Assembly (NCBI GenBank): GCA_050014815.1
Contig: JBEKCP010000268.1
Location: forward strand, 1-7,986
DNA from: JBEKCP01 sp050014815
GTDB lineage: Bacteria; Planctomycetota; Planctomycetia; Pirellulales; Thermoguttaceae
Reading direction: 5' to 3'
DNA length: 7,986 nucleotides
Shown here: positions 1 to 6,486 of the stretch, piece by piece
Layout: the number at the start of each line of letters is the position of its first letter
Numbering within the stretch: position 1 is the first letter of the stretch
Notes under the pieces: model-generated
What the model was told of the DNA's origin: nothing
Database searches by the model: none
Seen by the model: the letters and a program-made list of their open reading frames with translations, nothing else
Made by a program: the position numbers and the translations under genes

Positions 1-1062
1 TTGTGCCTCCTGGCGATCATGCTCCTTTCGGCCGGCTGCGCGGCCACGAAGGCATTCGGCCCGCCGGAGGACGACGTACACGCCCAGCGCGTGAAACGCG
101 ACGCCGAGACCACGCGCCGGTTCTCGAGCCACCGCGACATGGCGGAGTTCGAGGCGGCCATGGACCGCTGGAACCAGCAGGACGTCAAGGGGTGCCGCGA
201 CCAGCTCGACCGCCTGCTGGCCCGCAACCCCGACCACCGCGACGCGCGGCTCTTGATGGCCGACGTGCTCGTGGCCCGCCGCCAGCCGCACGAGGCCCTC
301 TCGCAGGTCCGGCAGGCCCTGAAGGCCCATCCGACGGACCCGGACGTCCAGTACGCGATGGGCCTGATGCTCGACGCCAACGGCCAGGGGGGCGAGGCCC
401 TGTCATACTACGAACGTGCGGCCAAGGCGGAGCCTTCCAACGAGGCCTACGCAATGAGCTACCGGACGGCTCGCGCGGCGGCCGCACGACCGCCAGCCGC
501 GCCGCCACCCCCGGCGGGCGTCACGGCCGTCGAACCGCCGGCCGACCCCAAGGCCCCGGCCGAGATATCCCCGGCGGCGTCAATGCGGCCCATGGCGGCG
601 ACTCGGTGCTCGGCAGTGGATTCCGCAATCAACCCCCAGGCGGCCGCCGATCTCGAAAAGGGCTGCAAGTCGCTGGCGGCCGGGTCAACGGAGGCGGCAT
701 CTTCCCATTTTCGGGCCGCAGTCGCGCGCGACCCCTACAACCCGCAAATCCTGATCGACGCCGCCACAGCGGCGTTGCGATACAATCAGCCCCGCCTGGC
801 CGTTGAGCTGCTGTCCCCGGCGTCGAGACAACCGGCTGCATCTGCGGTGGTGCATCGCATGCTGGGGGTGGCCTACTATCGTCTGGGGGATTACGCCTCA
901 TCCCAAAGCTCGCTGCGGCAAGCACTTTCGTTGGACAAGTCCAGTGCGCTGTCCTATTTTTTGATGGGTTGCACGTTGACGAAGCTCGGGCAACCGGATG
1001 GGGCAGAAGCACACTTCCACCAGGCCCAGGCCCTCGACCCGAGATACTCCGTGCAACGCTAG
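1..1062 (+). CDS. TPR-repeat lipoprotein, 5' partial
   Basis: The reading frame is open from the first base, and the visible N-terminus is the hydrophobic end of a signal peptide running into a lipobox (LSAGC, lipidated Cys at visible residue 13). No basic n-region precedes it, so the true start probably lies just upstream of the window. Residues about 50-155 form a first block of tetratricopeptide repeats with typical helix pairs and A/G/Y/P spacing. An Ala/Pro-rich linker follows (about 158-200), then a second TPR block (about 210-350). Cys203 and Cys222 flank the second block's start and could form a disulfide. TPR lipoproteins of this kind usually act as envelope scaffolds, for example as pilotins of type IV pilus or secretion systems; that role here is inferred from the downstream gspE/gspF pair. 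The stop lies 15 nt before the kinase start, consistent with co-transcription. The last third uses visibly more A/T-ending codons than the first. The domain class is secure; the specific role is not. Confidence 0.85.
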   Translation: MCLLAIMLLSAGCAATKAFGPPEDDVHAQRVKRDAETTRRFSSHRDMAEFEAAMDRWNQQDVKGCRDQLDRLLARNPDHRDARLLMADVLVARRQPHEALSQVRQALKAHPTDPDVQYAMGLMLDANGQGGEALSYYERAAKAEPSNEAYAMSYRTARAAAARPPAAPPPPAGVTAVEPPADPKAPAEISPAASMRPMAATRCSAVDSAINPQAAADLEKGCKSLAAGSTEAASSHFRAAVARDPYNPQILIDAATAALRYNQPRLAVELLSPASRQPAASAVVHRMLGVAYYRLGDYASSQSSLRQALSLDKSSALSYFLMGCTLTKLGQPDGAEAHFHQAQALDPRYSVQR

Positions 1063-1077
1063 ATAGAGTAGCACGGA

Positions 1078-2586
1078 ATGAACGGCCTCAAGTGGGATTA
1101 CTGCGTGGTGGCCTCGGCCATCGTCCTGGCGGGCGCATGGCCGCTGGGCTGGCACCTCGCGTTGGGCCCGGACTTTGCGCCGCCGACGATCCGCCTGGTC
1201 CTCATGGCCGCCGGCATGATCCCGGCCGCCGCGGTGGCGTGGTTCGTCTGCCGCCGGCGGGATCGCCGGACCGCGGCCGCCGAAGCCTATCTGGCGGCCC
1301 TCTGCCGGACGGACCTCCACGACCTCTGGCCGAACGACCGGGGCACGGCCGTTCCACCCCCTTCAGCCGATCGCCGCTGCACCGAGGTACTGTCGCAGGT
1401 CCGCGAGGCATTCCGCCGGCACGGCCGCATCATTCAGGACCTGGAACAGACCCGCTCGTCGCTGGAACTGCGGGCGGGCCGCGCCGTCGCCGAGGCCGAC
1501 GAGATCAAGGCCATCCTTTCCGGCCTGCCCGAGCCCATCCTGGCCGTCGACGGCTATGGCGAGTTGACGCTGGTGAACCAGACTGCCCGGCGACTGCTCC
1601 GGACTGCCGCGGAGGGCCCGGAGTCGCGGGCACTCCAGCGGGTCGTCGAGTGCCAGAAACTGGTCGATCTTCTATTGGGCACCTCGCGGCGGCGAAGCGG
1701 CGGCAGCCGAAGCGAGGAGATCGAGCTTCCCGACGCCGAGGGCAAGCCGCACTGGTACCGGGTGACCGCGGCGCGGCTGGCGGCGGCCGGCGGATCGGCG
1801 GGCAACGAGCCGCCCGCGTCCGGCGCGGTCGCCGTCCTCCAGGACATCGCCGACCGCCGCGCACTCGTGAAGCGGAACGCCGAGTTCGTCTCTTCCGTCA
1901 GCCACGAGATGAAGACCCCGCTGGCCGGCATCATGGCCTACGTCGAGCTCCTGGCCGACGGCGACGCCGAGGACGAAGCGACCCGCGAAGAGTTTCTAGG
2001 CGTCATCAAGGGGCAGGCCGACCGGCTCCAGCGGCTGGTCGAGAACCTGCTGAATCTGGCCCGCATCGAGGCCGGCGTCGTGAAAGTCAGCAAGGAGCCC
2101 CGGTCGCTCAACGCGGTGCTGGAGGAGGCGTTGGGCGTGGTCCGGCCGTCGGCCGAGGCCAAGGGGATCGAGCTGGCGAGCGACCTGAGCCCGCTCTATC
2201 TCGACGTGCTGGCCGACCACGACCTGCTGTTGCAGGCGGCGATCAACCTGCTGTCCAACGCCATCAAGTACACGCCTTCCGGCGGCCGCGTGACGCTGCG
2301 GAGCCGGCTCGAGGAGGGCCAGGTGCGGTTCGACGTTCAGGACACCGGCGTGGGACTGAGCGAGGAGGACTGCACGCGCGTCTTCGAGAAGTTCTACCGC
2401 GTCAACAAGAGCAAGGACATGGCCTCCGGCACCGGCCTGGGACTGCCGCTGGCCAAACACATCGTCGAGGACGTCCACGGCGGACGCCTGGCGGTCACCA
2501 GCGCGCCGGGCGAAGGCAGCACCTTCGCCGTCACGTTGCCGAACGTCGGGGCAGCCGCTTGCGGCTTCGCAGGCACCAGGGATTAG
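1078..2586 (+). CDS. Membrane sensor histidine kinase (PAS-HisKA-HATPase)
   Basis: This 502-residue protein should autophosphorylate on His and pass phosphate to a response regulator, most simply the receiver encoded next. Two predicted membrane segments (about 8-27 and 39-59) are joined by only about 11 residues, so there is no real periplasmic sensor domain. A cytoplasmic linker/coiled coil (about 115-145) and a PAS-like domain (about 146-258) follow. The H-box is SVSHEMKTPL with phospho-acceptor His276. The ATPase domain shows an N-box (NLLSNAIKY, Asn394), a G1 box (DTGVG, Asp422), an F-box (FEKFYR) and a G2 box (GTGLGL from Gly451), then GEGSTF. All catalytic boxes are intact, in the style of the PhoR/ResE group. 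The ATG is 15 nt after the TPR stop; no strong Shine-Dalgarno is visible. The last roughly ten residues extend past the normal domain end, and the stop codon lies inside a 7-bp-period repeat. Confidence 0.94.
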   Translation: MNGLKWDYCVVASAIVLAGAWPLGWHLALGPDFAPPTIRLVLMAAGMIPAAAVAWFVCRRRDRRTAAAEAYLAALCRTDLHDLWPNDRGTAVPPPSADRRCTEVLSQVREAFRRHGRIIQDLEQTRSSLELRAGRAVAEADEIKAILSGLPEPILAVDGYGELTLVNQTARRLLRTAAEGPESRALQRVVECQKLVDLLLGTSRRRSGGSRSEEIELPDAEGKPHWYRVTAARLAAAGGSAGNEPPASGAVAVLQDIADRRALVKRNAEFVSSVSHEMKTPLAGIMAYVELLADGDAEDEATREEFLGVIKGQADRLQRLVENLLNLARIEAGVVKVSKEPRSLNAVLEEALGVVRPSAEAKGIELASDLSPLYLDVLADHDLLLQAAINLLSNAIKYTPSGGRVTLRSRLEEGQVRFDVQDTGVGLSEEDCTRVFEKFYRVNKSKDMASGTGLGLPLAKHIVEDVHGGRLAVTSAPGEGSTFAVTLPNVGAAACGFAGTRD

Positions 2587-2608
2587 GAATCAGGGATTAG
2601 GAATCAGA
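2574..2608 (+). repeat. Heptamer tandem repeat, kinase 3' end
   Basis: Five consecutive 7-bp units alternate between two related forms: CACCAGG, GATTAGG, AATCAGG, GATTAGG, AATCAGA. The kinase stop codon (TAG, 2584-2586) lies in the second unit, so the repeat overlaps the last codons of that gene. Similar 7-bp-period repeats occur at two other junctions of this operon. Confidence 0.8.
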
Positions 2609-2633
2609 AAAGCCCCCGGACTGCGTCCGGGGG
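2609..2633 (+). repeat. GC-rich hairpin repeat, copy 1
   Basis: AAAG is followed by an 8-bp perfect stem, CCCCCGGA (2613-2620) and TCCGGGGG (2626-2633), with a CTGCG loop. The same 25 nt recur exactly at 6502-6526 downstream of gspF. Here only two T residues follow the stem, so a strong intrinsic terminator is unlikely. The hairpin sits between the kinase and receiver genes, where it could cause partial attenuation or protect the upstream message, or may be a dispersed repeat without function. Confidence 0.8.
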
Positions 2634-2637
2634 TTAT

Positions 2638-2641
2638 GAGG
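2638..2641 (+). promoter_or_regulatory. Shine-Dalgarno site of receiver gene
   Basis: GAGG lies 6 nt before the ATG at 2648. It supports that start over the in-frame ATG at 2636, which overlaps the site and nearly abuts the GC-rich hairpin. Confidence 0.55.
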
Positions 2642-2647
2642 CATCAA

Positions 2648-3028
2648 ATGAGTAAGAGCATCCTGCTTTGCGACGACGAGGTCTACATTGTCCGGGCGGC
2701 GGAGATCAAGTTCCGCCACGCGGGCTACGACGTGCGAACGGCCGGCGACGGCGAGGAGGCATGGGCGGCGATCCGGGCCGCCAGGCCCGACGTCGTCGTC
2801 ACCGATTGCCAGATGCCCCGGCTGGACGGTCTCGGGCTGGTCCGGCGGATCCGCGAGGACCCCGCTACAGCCGATCTGCCCGTCCTGATGTTGACCGGCA
2901 AGGGCTTCGAGCTCGACCGCGAGGAGTTGGCCGCCCGGTGGAACGTCCTGGAGGTCGTCGCCAAGCCGTTCAGCCCGCGCGACCTCTTGGCTCGCGTCGA
3001 GGCGATTCTGCAGGTGGAGATGAAATGA
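2648..3028 (+). CDS. Single-domain response regulator (CheY-like receiver)
   Basis: The 126-residue product is one receiver domain with no output domain. It has the acidic pair Asp9/Asp10 followed by Glu11, the phospho-acceptor Asp53 in VVVTDCQMPRLDG, the switch residue Thr83 (MLTGKG) and the conserved Lys107 (AKPF). All catalytic residues of the family are present. The ATG at 2648 is chosen because it gives the usual receiver N-terminus (MSKSILLCDD) and has GAGG 6 nt upstream. Its place directly after the histidine kinase makes it the likely phosphate acceptor. With no DNA-binding domain it should act by protein-protein contact, in the manner of CheY or Spo0F; a target among the STAS protein or the GspE/GspF motor encoded downstream is inference. 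Confidence 0.93.
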   Translation: MSKSILLCDDEVYIVRAAEIKFRHAGYDVRTAGDGEEAWAAIRAARPDVVVTDCQMPRLDGLGLVRRIREDPATADLPVLMLTGKGFELDREELAARWNVLEVVAKPFSPRDLLARVEAILQVEMK

Positions 3029-3033
3029 TTATC

Positions 3034-3079
3034 CATGGTGTGCCATTGCGAAGCCGCAAGCGTCGGGCAGGGCACCATG
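3034..3079 (+). repeat. Intergenic palindromic element
   Basis: Outer arms CATGGTG (3034-3040) and CACCATG (3073-3079) enclose a small inner hairpin, TTGCG (3046-3050) pairing with CGCAA (3055-3059) around a 4-nt loop. It fills the first half of the receiver-STAS gap. Its architecture resembles the other compound palindromes in this window but its sequence differs, so it may be another family of REP-like element. Confidence 0.6.
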
Positions 3080-3103
3080 CGCAGAGCGGTCGCCCGTTAA
3101 ACG

Positions 3104-3138
3104 AATCCAAAATCTAAAATCTCAAATCTAAAATCCCC
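3104..3138 (+). repeat. AATCYAA heptamer tandem repeat before STAS gene
   Basis: Four 7-bp units and a degenerate fifth are visible: AATCCAA, AATCTAA, AATCTCA, AATCTAA, AATCCCC. The array ends 2 nt before the ATG at 3141, occupying exactly the place where a Shine-Dalgarno site would lie. The same motif sits against the gspF start at 5265-5290. Confidence 0.85.
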
Positions 3139-3140
3139 CG

Positions 3141-3467
3141 ATGAACCTTCCCACCGAGATCTTTGGCGACGTGATCGTGGTCCATTCGCCGGAGGAATTC
3201 GGCGGGGAGCAGGCCGACGCGCTGGAGAACTACCTCTCGACGCTGGAGCGGAACCGGGTCGTGCTGGACCTGGACGGCACGGAGTTGTTGGACAGCCGGG
3301 GTCTGACGGCGATCCTGAACGTTCAGGACCGCCTCCGCGACCTGGGCGGAGAAATCAGGATCGCCGCGACGAACCCCACCACCTGGAAGATATTCGAGAT
3401 TACCCGCCTCGACCAACACCTGGAACTCTTCGAAAGCGTGATCGACGCCGTGAAGAGCCTTCACTAG
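3141..3467 (+). CDS. STAS-domain protein (anti-sigma-factor antagonist-like)
   Basis: The 108-residue product is a lone STAS domain like SpoIIAA/RsbV. The characteristic strand-turn-helix VLDLDGTELLDSRGL includes Ser52, at the site phosphorylated by anti-sigma kinases in the family, so regulation by phosphorylation is possible. No RsbW/SpoIIAB-type kinase or sigma factor is encoded in the window. Lone STAS proteins also serve as partner-switching adaptors outside sigma control. There is no Shine-Dalgarno: the AATCYAA array runs up to the ATG. The stop overlaps the start of the next gene (TAGTG), which ties its translation to the ATPase gene. A role in setting motor activity together with the receiver is inferred from gene order only. 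Confidence 0.88.
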   Translation: MNLPTEIFGDVIVVHSPEEFGGEQADALENYLSTLERNRVVLDLDGTELLDSRGLTAILNVQDRLRDLGGEIRIAATNPTTWKIFEITRLDQHLELFESVIDAVKSLH

Positions 3468-5194
3468 TGGACGCCGCAACCTTCGCCCCCCGCCGCCTCG
3501 GACACCTGCTGGTCGAGAAGGGCTACCTCTCGGACCAGGACCTGCAGTCTGCGCTGGAGCGGCAGAAGCAGGAGGGGCGGGACAAGCTGCTGGGCGAGAT
3601 CCTCGTCGAGCACAACTACTGCTCCGAGGAGCAGGTCGTCGAGTGCCTGGCCGCGGAATGCGGCGTCCCCTACGCCAAGCTCGACGCCCGGCTGGTCGAC
3701 ATGCGGATCGTCGACGTCCTGCCCCGCGAGTACGTCGAAAGGAACCTGGCGCTTCCGCTGTTCGTGGTCCGCGGCGTGCTGACCGTGGCCGTCTCCGAGC
3801 CGTCGAACCTGTTCCTGATCGACGAGATCCGCGGGCTCTCCAACCTCCAGGTGCAGATCGTCGCCGCCACGCCGAAAGACATCCGGCGGATGATCACGGC
3901 GATGCCGAATTCCAAGGTCTTCGTCATCGACGACATCATCGAGGACAGCGAGCACGCCGACGTCACGCTGATCGAGGAGGCGATCGAGGACATCGGGGAC
4001 GTCGAGGAGATCGCCGGCCAGTCGCCGGTCATCCGCCTGGTCAACTACATCATCTACAACGCGGTGAAGGAGGGGGCCAGCGACATCCACATCGAGCCGG
4101 CCGATCGCTGCGTGCGGATCCGCTACCGCATCGACGGCCGGCTCTACAAGGCCCTGGAGGTCCCCGCCCACCTGCTGGGCGCCGTCACCAGCCGCATCAA
4201 GATCATGGCGTCGCTGGACATCAGCGAGCGGCGTCTGCCCCAGGACGGCCGCGTGCTGGTGCTCCTGGAAGGCCGCAAGATCGACCTCCGCATCAGCACC
4301 TTCCCAACCGCCCAGGGCGAAAAGACCGTTATGCGCGTGCTCGACACGCGAAGCGTTTCGCTGAACCTCAACGACCTGGGTTTCGGGGAAGACATCCTCG
4401 GCGCCTTCCGCCAGTGCATCACCGCCCCCAACGGGATCATCCTGGTCACCGGGCCCACCGGCAGCGGCAAATCGACCACCCTCTACGCCGCCCTGAACGC
4501 CATCAGCTCGATGGAGAACAACGTCTGCACCGTCGAGGACCCGATCGAGTACCACTTGCCGCTGATCAACCAGTTCCAGGTCCAGACGAAGATCGGCATG
4601 ACCTTCCCCATAGCGCTGCGGACCCTGCTGCGGCAAGACCCGGACATCATCATGGTCGGCGAGATCCGCGACGAAGAGACCGCGCGGACGGCCATCCAGG
4701 CCGCGCTGACCGGGCATCTCGTCTTCAGCACGCTCCACACCAACGACGCCTGCTCGGCCATTACCCGGCTGAACAACATGGGGATCGAGCCCTACTTGAT
4801 CGGGGCCGCCTTGAACGTCGTCCTGGCGCAGCGGCTGGTGCGCCGCATCTGCTCGAAGTGCCGCCAGACCTGCGATCCCCCCCGCACGGTCCGCAAGGCC
4901 CTGGAACGCATGGGAGTCGGCTGCGAAACCTATTACAAGGGAGTCGGCTGCAAGAGCTGCCGCAACACCGGTTACAAGGGCCGGCTCGGCGTCCACGAGC
5001 TCGTCGTCGTCAACGACGAGCTCCGCGACGCCGTCGTCTCCGACCCCAGCATCAACAACATCCGCCGCATCGCCATGGCCGGCGGCATGATCTCGCTCCG
5101 GCAGGACGGGTTCCGAAAGGTCCGCGAGGGCATCACCACGCTCGAAGAAATCTTCCACATCGTCGGCGACCTGAAGGACTCGGAAACGGGGTAG
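3467..5194 (+). CDS. gspE: GspE/PilB-family assembly ATPase with MshEN-like N-terminus
   Basis: A 575-residue cytoplasmic hexameric ATPase that powers pilus or pseudopilus assembly. Residues about 9-145 form an MshEN/GSPII_E_N domain; residues 10-33 fit the RLGxxLVxxG...Q motif (RLGHLLVEKG, then L26, L30, Q33), while a second copy at about 42-64 is degenerate (Asn50 for Gly, Glu64 for Gln). The N2 domain begins near SDIHIEP (205-211). Walker A is GPTGSGKST (329-337, Lys335), followed by the Asp box (VEDPIEY), the Walker B region (DPDIIMVGEIRDE, Glu399) and the His box (TGHLVFSTLHTND). Cys462/465 and Cys495/498 form the zinc-binding CxxC pair of GspE/PilB proteins, which argues against a PilT-type retraction ATPase. 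The GTG start overlaps the STAS stop by 1 nt. Whether it belongs to a type II secretion system or a type IV pilus cannot be decided here; pilB is the alternative symbol. Confidence 0.95.
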   Translation: MDAATFAPRRLGHLLVEKGYLSDQDLQSALERQKQEGRDKLLGEILVEHNYCSEEQVVECLAAECGVPYAKLDARLVDMRIVDVLPREYVERNLALPLFVVRGVLTVAVSEPSNLFLIDEIRGLSNLQVQIVAATPKDIRRMITAMPNSKVFVIDDIIEDSEHADVTLIEEAIEDIGDVEEIAGQSPVIRLVNYIIYNAVKEGASDIHIEPADRCVRIRYRIDGRLYKALEVPAHLLGAVTSRIKIMASLDISERRLPQDGRVLVLLEGRKIDLRISTFPTAQGEKTVMRVLDTRSVSLNLNDLGFGEDILGAFRQCITAPNGIILVTGPTGSGKSTTLYAALNAISSMENNVCTVEDPIEYHLPLINQFQVQTKIGMTFPIALRTLLRQDPDIIMVGEIRDEETARTAIQAALTGHLVFSTLHTNDACSAITRLNNMGIEPYLIGAALNVVLAQRLVRRICSKCRQTCDPPRTVRKALERMGVGCETYYKGVGCKSCRNTGYKGRLGVHELVVVNDELRDAVVSDPSINNIRRIAMAGGMISLRQDGFRKVREGITTLEEIFHIVGDLKDSETG

Positions 5195-5210
5195 AACCTG
5201 ACGGTCGATG

Positions 5211-5264
5211 GTCCGTTGTCAGTTGTCCGTTGTCCGTTGTCCGTTGCAACGGACAACGGACAAC
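5211..5264 (+). repeat. GTCCGTT heptamer array forming a 36-bp perfect palindrome
   Basis: Five head-to-tail heptamers (GTCCGTT, GTCAGTT, then three GTCCGTT, 5211-5245) are followed at once by inverted heptamers. The arms GTTGTCCGTTGTCCGTTG (5229-5246) and its exact reverse complement (5247-5264) form an 18+18 bp palindrome with no loop. It lies 16 nt after the gspE stop. In RNA it would fold into a long hairpin between gspE and gspF. Confidence 0.9.
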
Positions 5265-5290
5265 AATCCAAAATCCAAAATCCAAAATCG
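5265..5290 (+). repeat. AATCCAA heptamer repeat abutting gspF start
   Basis: Three identical AATCCAA units (5265-5285) and a partial AATCG end directly at the ATG at 5291. The array takes the place of a Shine-Dalgarno site, as at the STAS gene. Confidence 0.85.
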
Positions 5291-6478
5291 ATGGACTTCC
5301 AATACCGCGTCCGAGATCCGCTGGGCAACGTCCACGAGGGCTCCATCGAGGCCGCCTCGGCCGAGGCCGCCACCCAGCAGCTTCGCCGCGACGGTTTCCA
5401 CGTGCTGGAGGTCGGGGAGGCCGAGAGCGACAGCCTGTTCCCGCCGCGCGTCTCCAAGAACGACATCATCTACGTCACCACCCAGTTGGCCATCATGGTT
5501 GACACGGGCATCAGCCTCTCGACCGCCCTGGGCGGACTACTGGAGCAGGAGACCAACGGTTCGCTGCGGAAGATCCTCGCCGATTTGAAGTCCTCGGTCG
5601 AGGCCGGCGACGACTTCTCCTCCGCCCTGACCCGCTACCCCAAGCACTTCGACAAGACCTACATCTCGCTCATCAAGGCCAGCGAGGCCACCGGATCGCT
5701 GGGCGCCATGCTCGACCGCATTGCCCGGTACCTCCGCAAGGAGGTTGAAATGCGGCACAGGGTCCGCGCCGCCCTGGCCTACCCGGCCGTCATGATGGTC
5801 ATAGCCACCGGCGTGACGATCTTCCTCCTGACCTACATCCTTCCGAAATTCACGCCCCTGTTCAAGGCCCGCGGCACCAAGTTGCCGACGCCGACGCTGG
5901 TGATGATGCGCCTCTCCGACGCCCTGCTGACCTGGTGGTACCTGTGGCTGGCCGGCGCCGCGCTGGTGGTGGCGGGCCTCTTGTACGCCCGGCGCACCCC
6001 CGCGGGACGCCGCACGATCGACTGGCTGAAAATCTACACTCCCATCGTCGGACCCATGATGCGCAAGGTCGTCATCAGCCGCAGCATCCGCACCCTGGGC
6101 ACCATGCTGGGCAACGGCGTGGCCATCATGGACTCGATCAAGCTGGCCGGCCAGGTCGCCGCCAATTCCTACTACGAGGACCTCTGGCAACGCGTCCTCG
6201 ACGAGGTCGCCACCGGCAAACGCATCTGCGAGGTGCTCCGCGGCAACCCCCTCTTCCCACGCGTCCTGGTGCAGATGATCGCGTCCGGCGAGGAGACGGG
6301 CAAACTCGATGTCGTCCTCGAGAAAGTCAGCACCTACTACGACCAGGAAGTCGAAACCTCCGTCAAGGCCGCCACCGCCATGATCGAGCCGATCATGATC
6401 TCCGTGATGGGCGCCGTCATCGGCACCATCGGCCTGGCCCTCATGCTGCCGATCTTCAGCCTTAGCAAGCAGCCGTAG
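5291..6478 (+). CDS. gspF: GspF/PilC-family inner-membrane platform protein
   Basis: The 395-residue product is the polytopic inner-membrane platform that couples the assembly ATPase to pilin or pseudopilin polymerisation. The N-terminal MDFQYRVRDPLGN segment is typical of the family. Two homologous cytoplasmic F domains are seen at about 60-160 (MVDTGISLSTAL around residue 71) and about 262-365 (GNGVAIMDSIKLAG from Gly274). Membrane segments lie at about 163-186, 215-233 and 369-390. Length and layout match full-length GspF/PilC (about 400 residues). The start at 5291 is preferred over an in-frame ATG at 5216, because the extra 25 codons would be translated repeat. It follows gspE after a 96-nt gap filled with repeats and is the last gene before a terminator-like hairpin. 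pilC is the alternative symbol. Confidence 0.95.
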   Translation: MDFQYRVRDPLGNVHEGSIEAASAEAATQQLRRDGFHVLEVGEAESDSLFPPRVSKNDIIYVTTQLAIMVDTGISLSTALGGLLEQETNGSLRKILADLKSSVEAGDDFSSALTRYPKHFDKTYISLIKASEATGSLGAMLDRIARYLRKEVEMRHRVRAALAYPAVMMVIATGVTIFLLTYILPKFTPLFKARGTKLPTPTLVMMRLSDALLTWWYLWLAGAALVVAGLLYARRTPAGRRTIDWLKIYTPIVGPMMRKVVISRSIRTLGTMLGNGVAIMDSIKLAGQVAANSYYEDLWQRVLDEVATGKRICEVLRGNPLFPRVLVQMIASGEETGKLDVVLEKVSTYYDQEVETSVKAATAMIEPIMISVMGAVIGTIGLALMLPIFSLSKQP

Positions 6479-6486
6479 CCGGGCAA

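Noticed and set aside
969..2600. Long + frame overlapping the histidine kinase
   Set aside because: Its product is Arg/Gly/Pro-rich low-complexity sequence typical of an out-of-frame reading; the kinase frame has every catalytic box.
2609..2633. Intrinsic terminator between kinase and receiver
   Set aside because: The stem is strong but only TT follows it, then ATGAGG; listed as a repeat, with at most partial attenuation.
2636..2647. Upstream ATG for the receiver gene
   Set aside because: It overlaps the GAGG site and sits 2 nt after a strong hairpin; the ATG at 2648 has proper spacing and the normal receiver start.
3464..5158. 564-codon open frame on the minus strand opposite gspE
   Set aside because: It is an antisense shadow produced by GC-rich codon bias; the + strand carries a complete GspE with all motifs, and the minus product has no recognisable domain.
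5216..5290. Upstream ATG giving gspF 25 extra N-terminal residues
   Set aside because: The extra codons are translated heptamer repeat, and the family N-terminus begins at MDFQYRVRD (5291).
5211..5290. CRISPR array
   Set aside because: The units are 7 bp and contiguous, without spacers.
3643..5502. 619-codon + frame across gspE and into gspF
   Set aside because: It is out of frame with both conserved proteins and reads through the heptamer repeats; the composition is Arg/His/Pro-rich noise.
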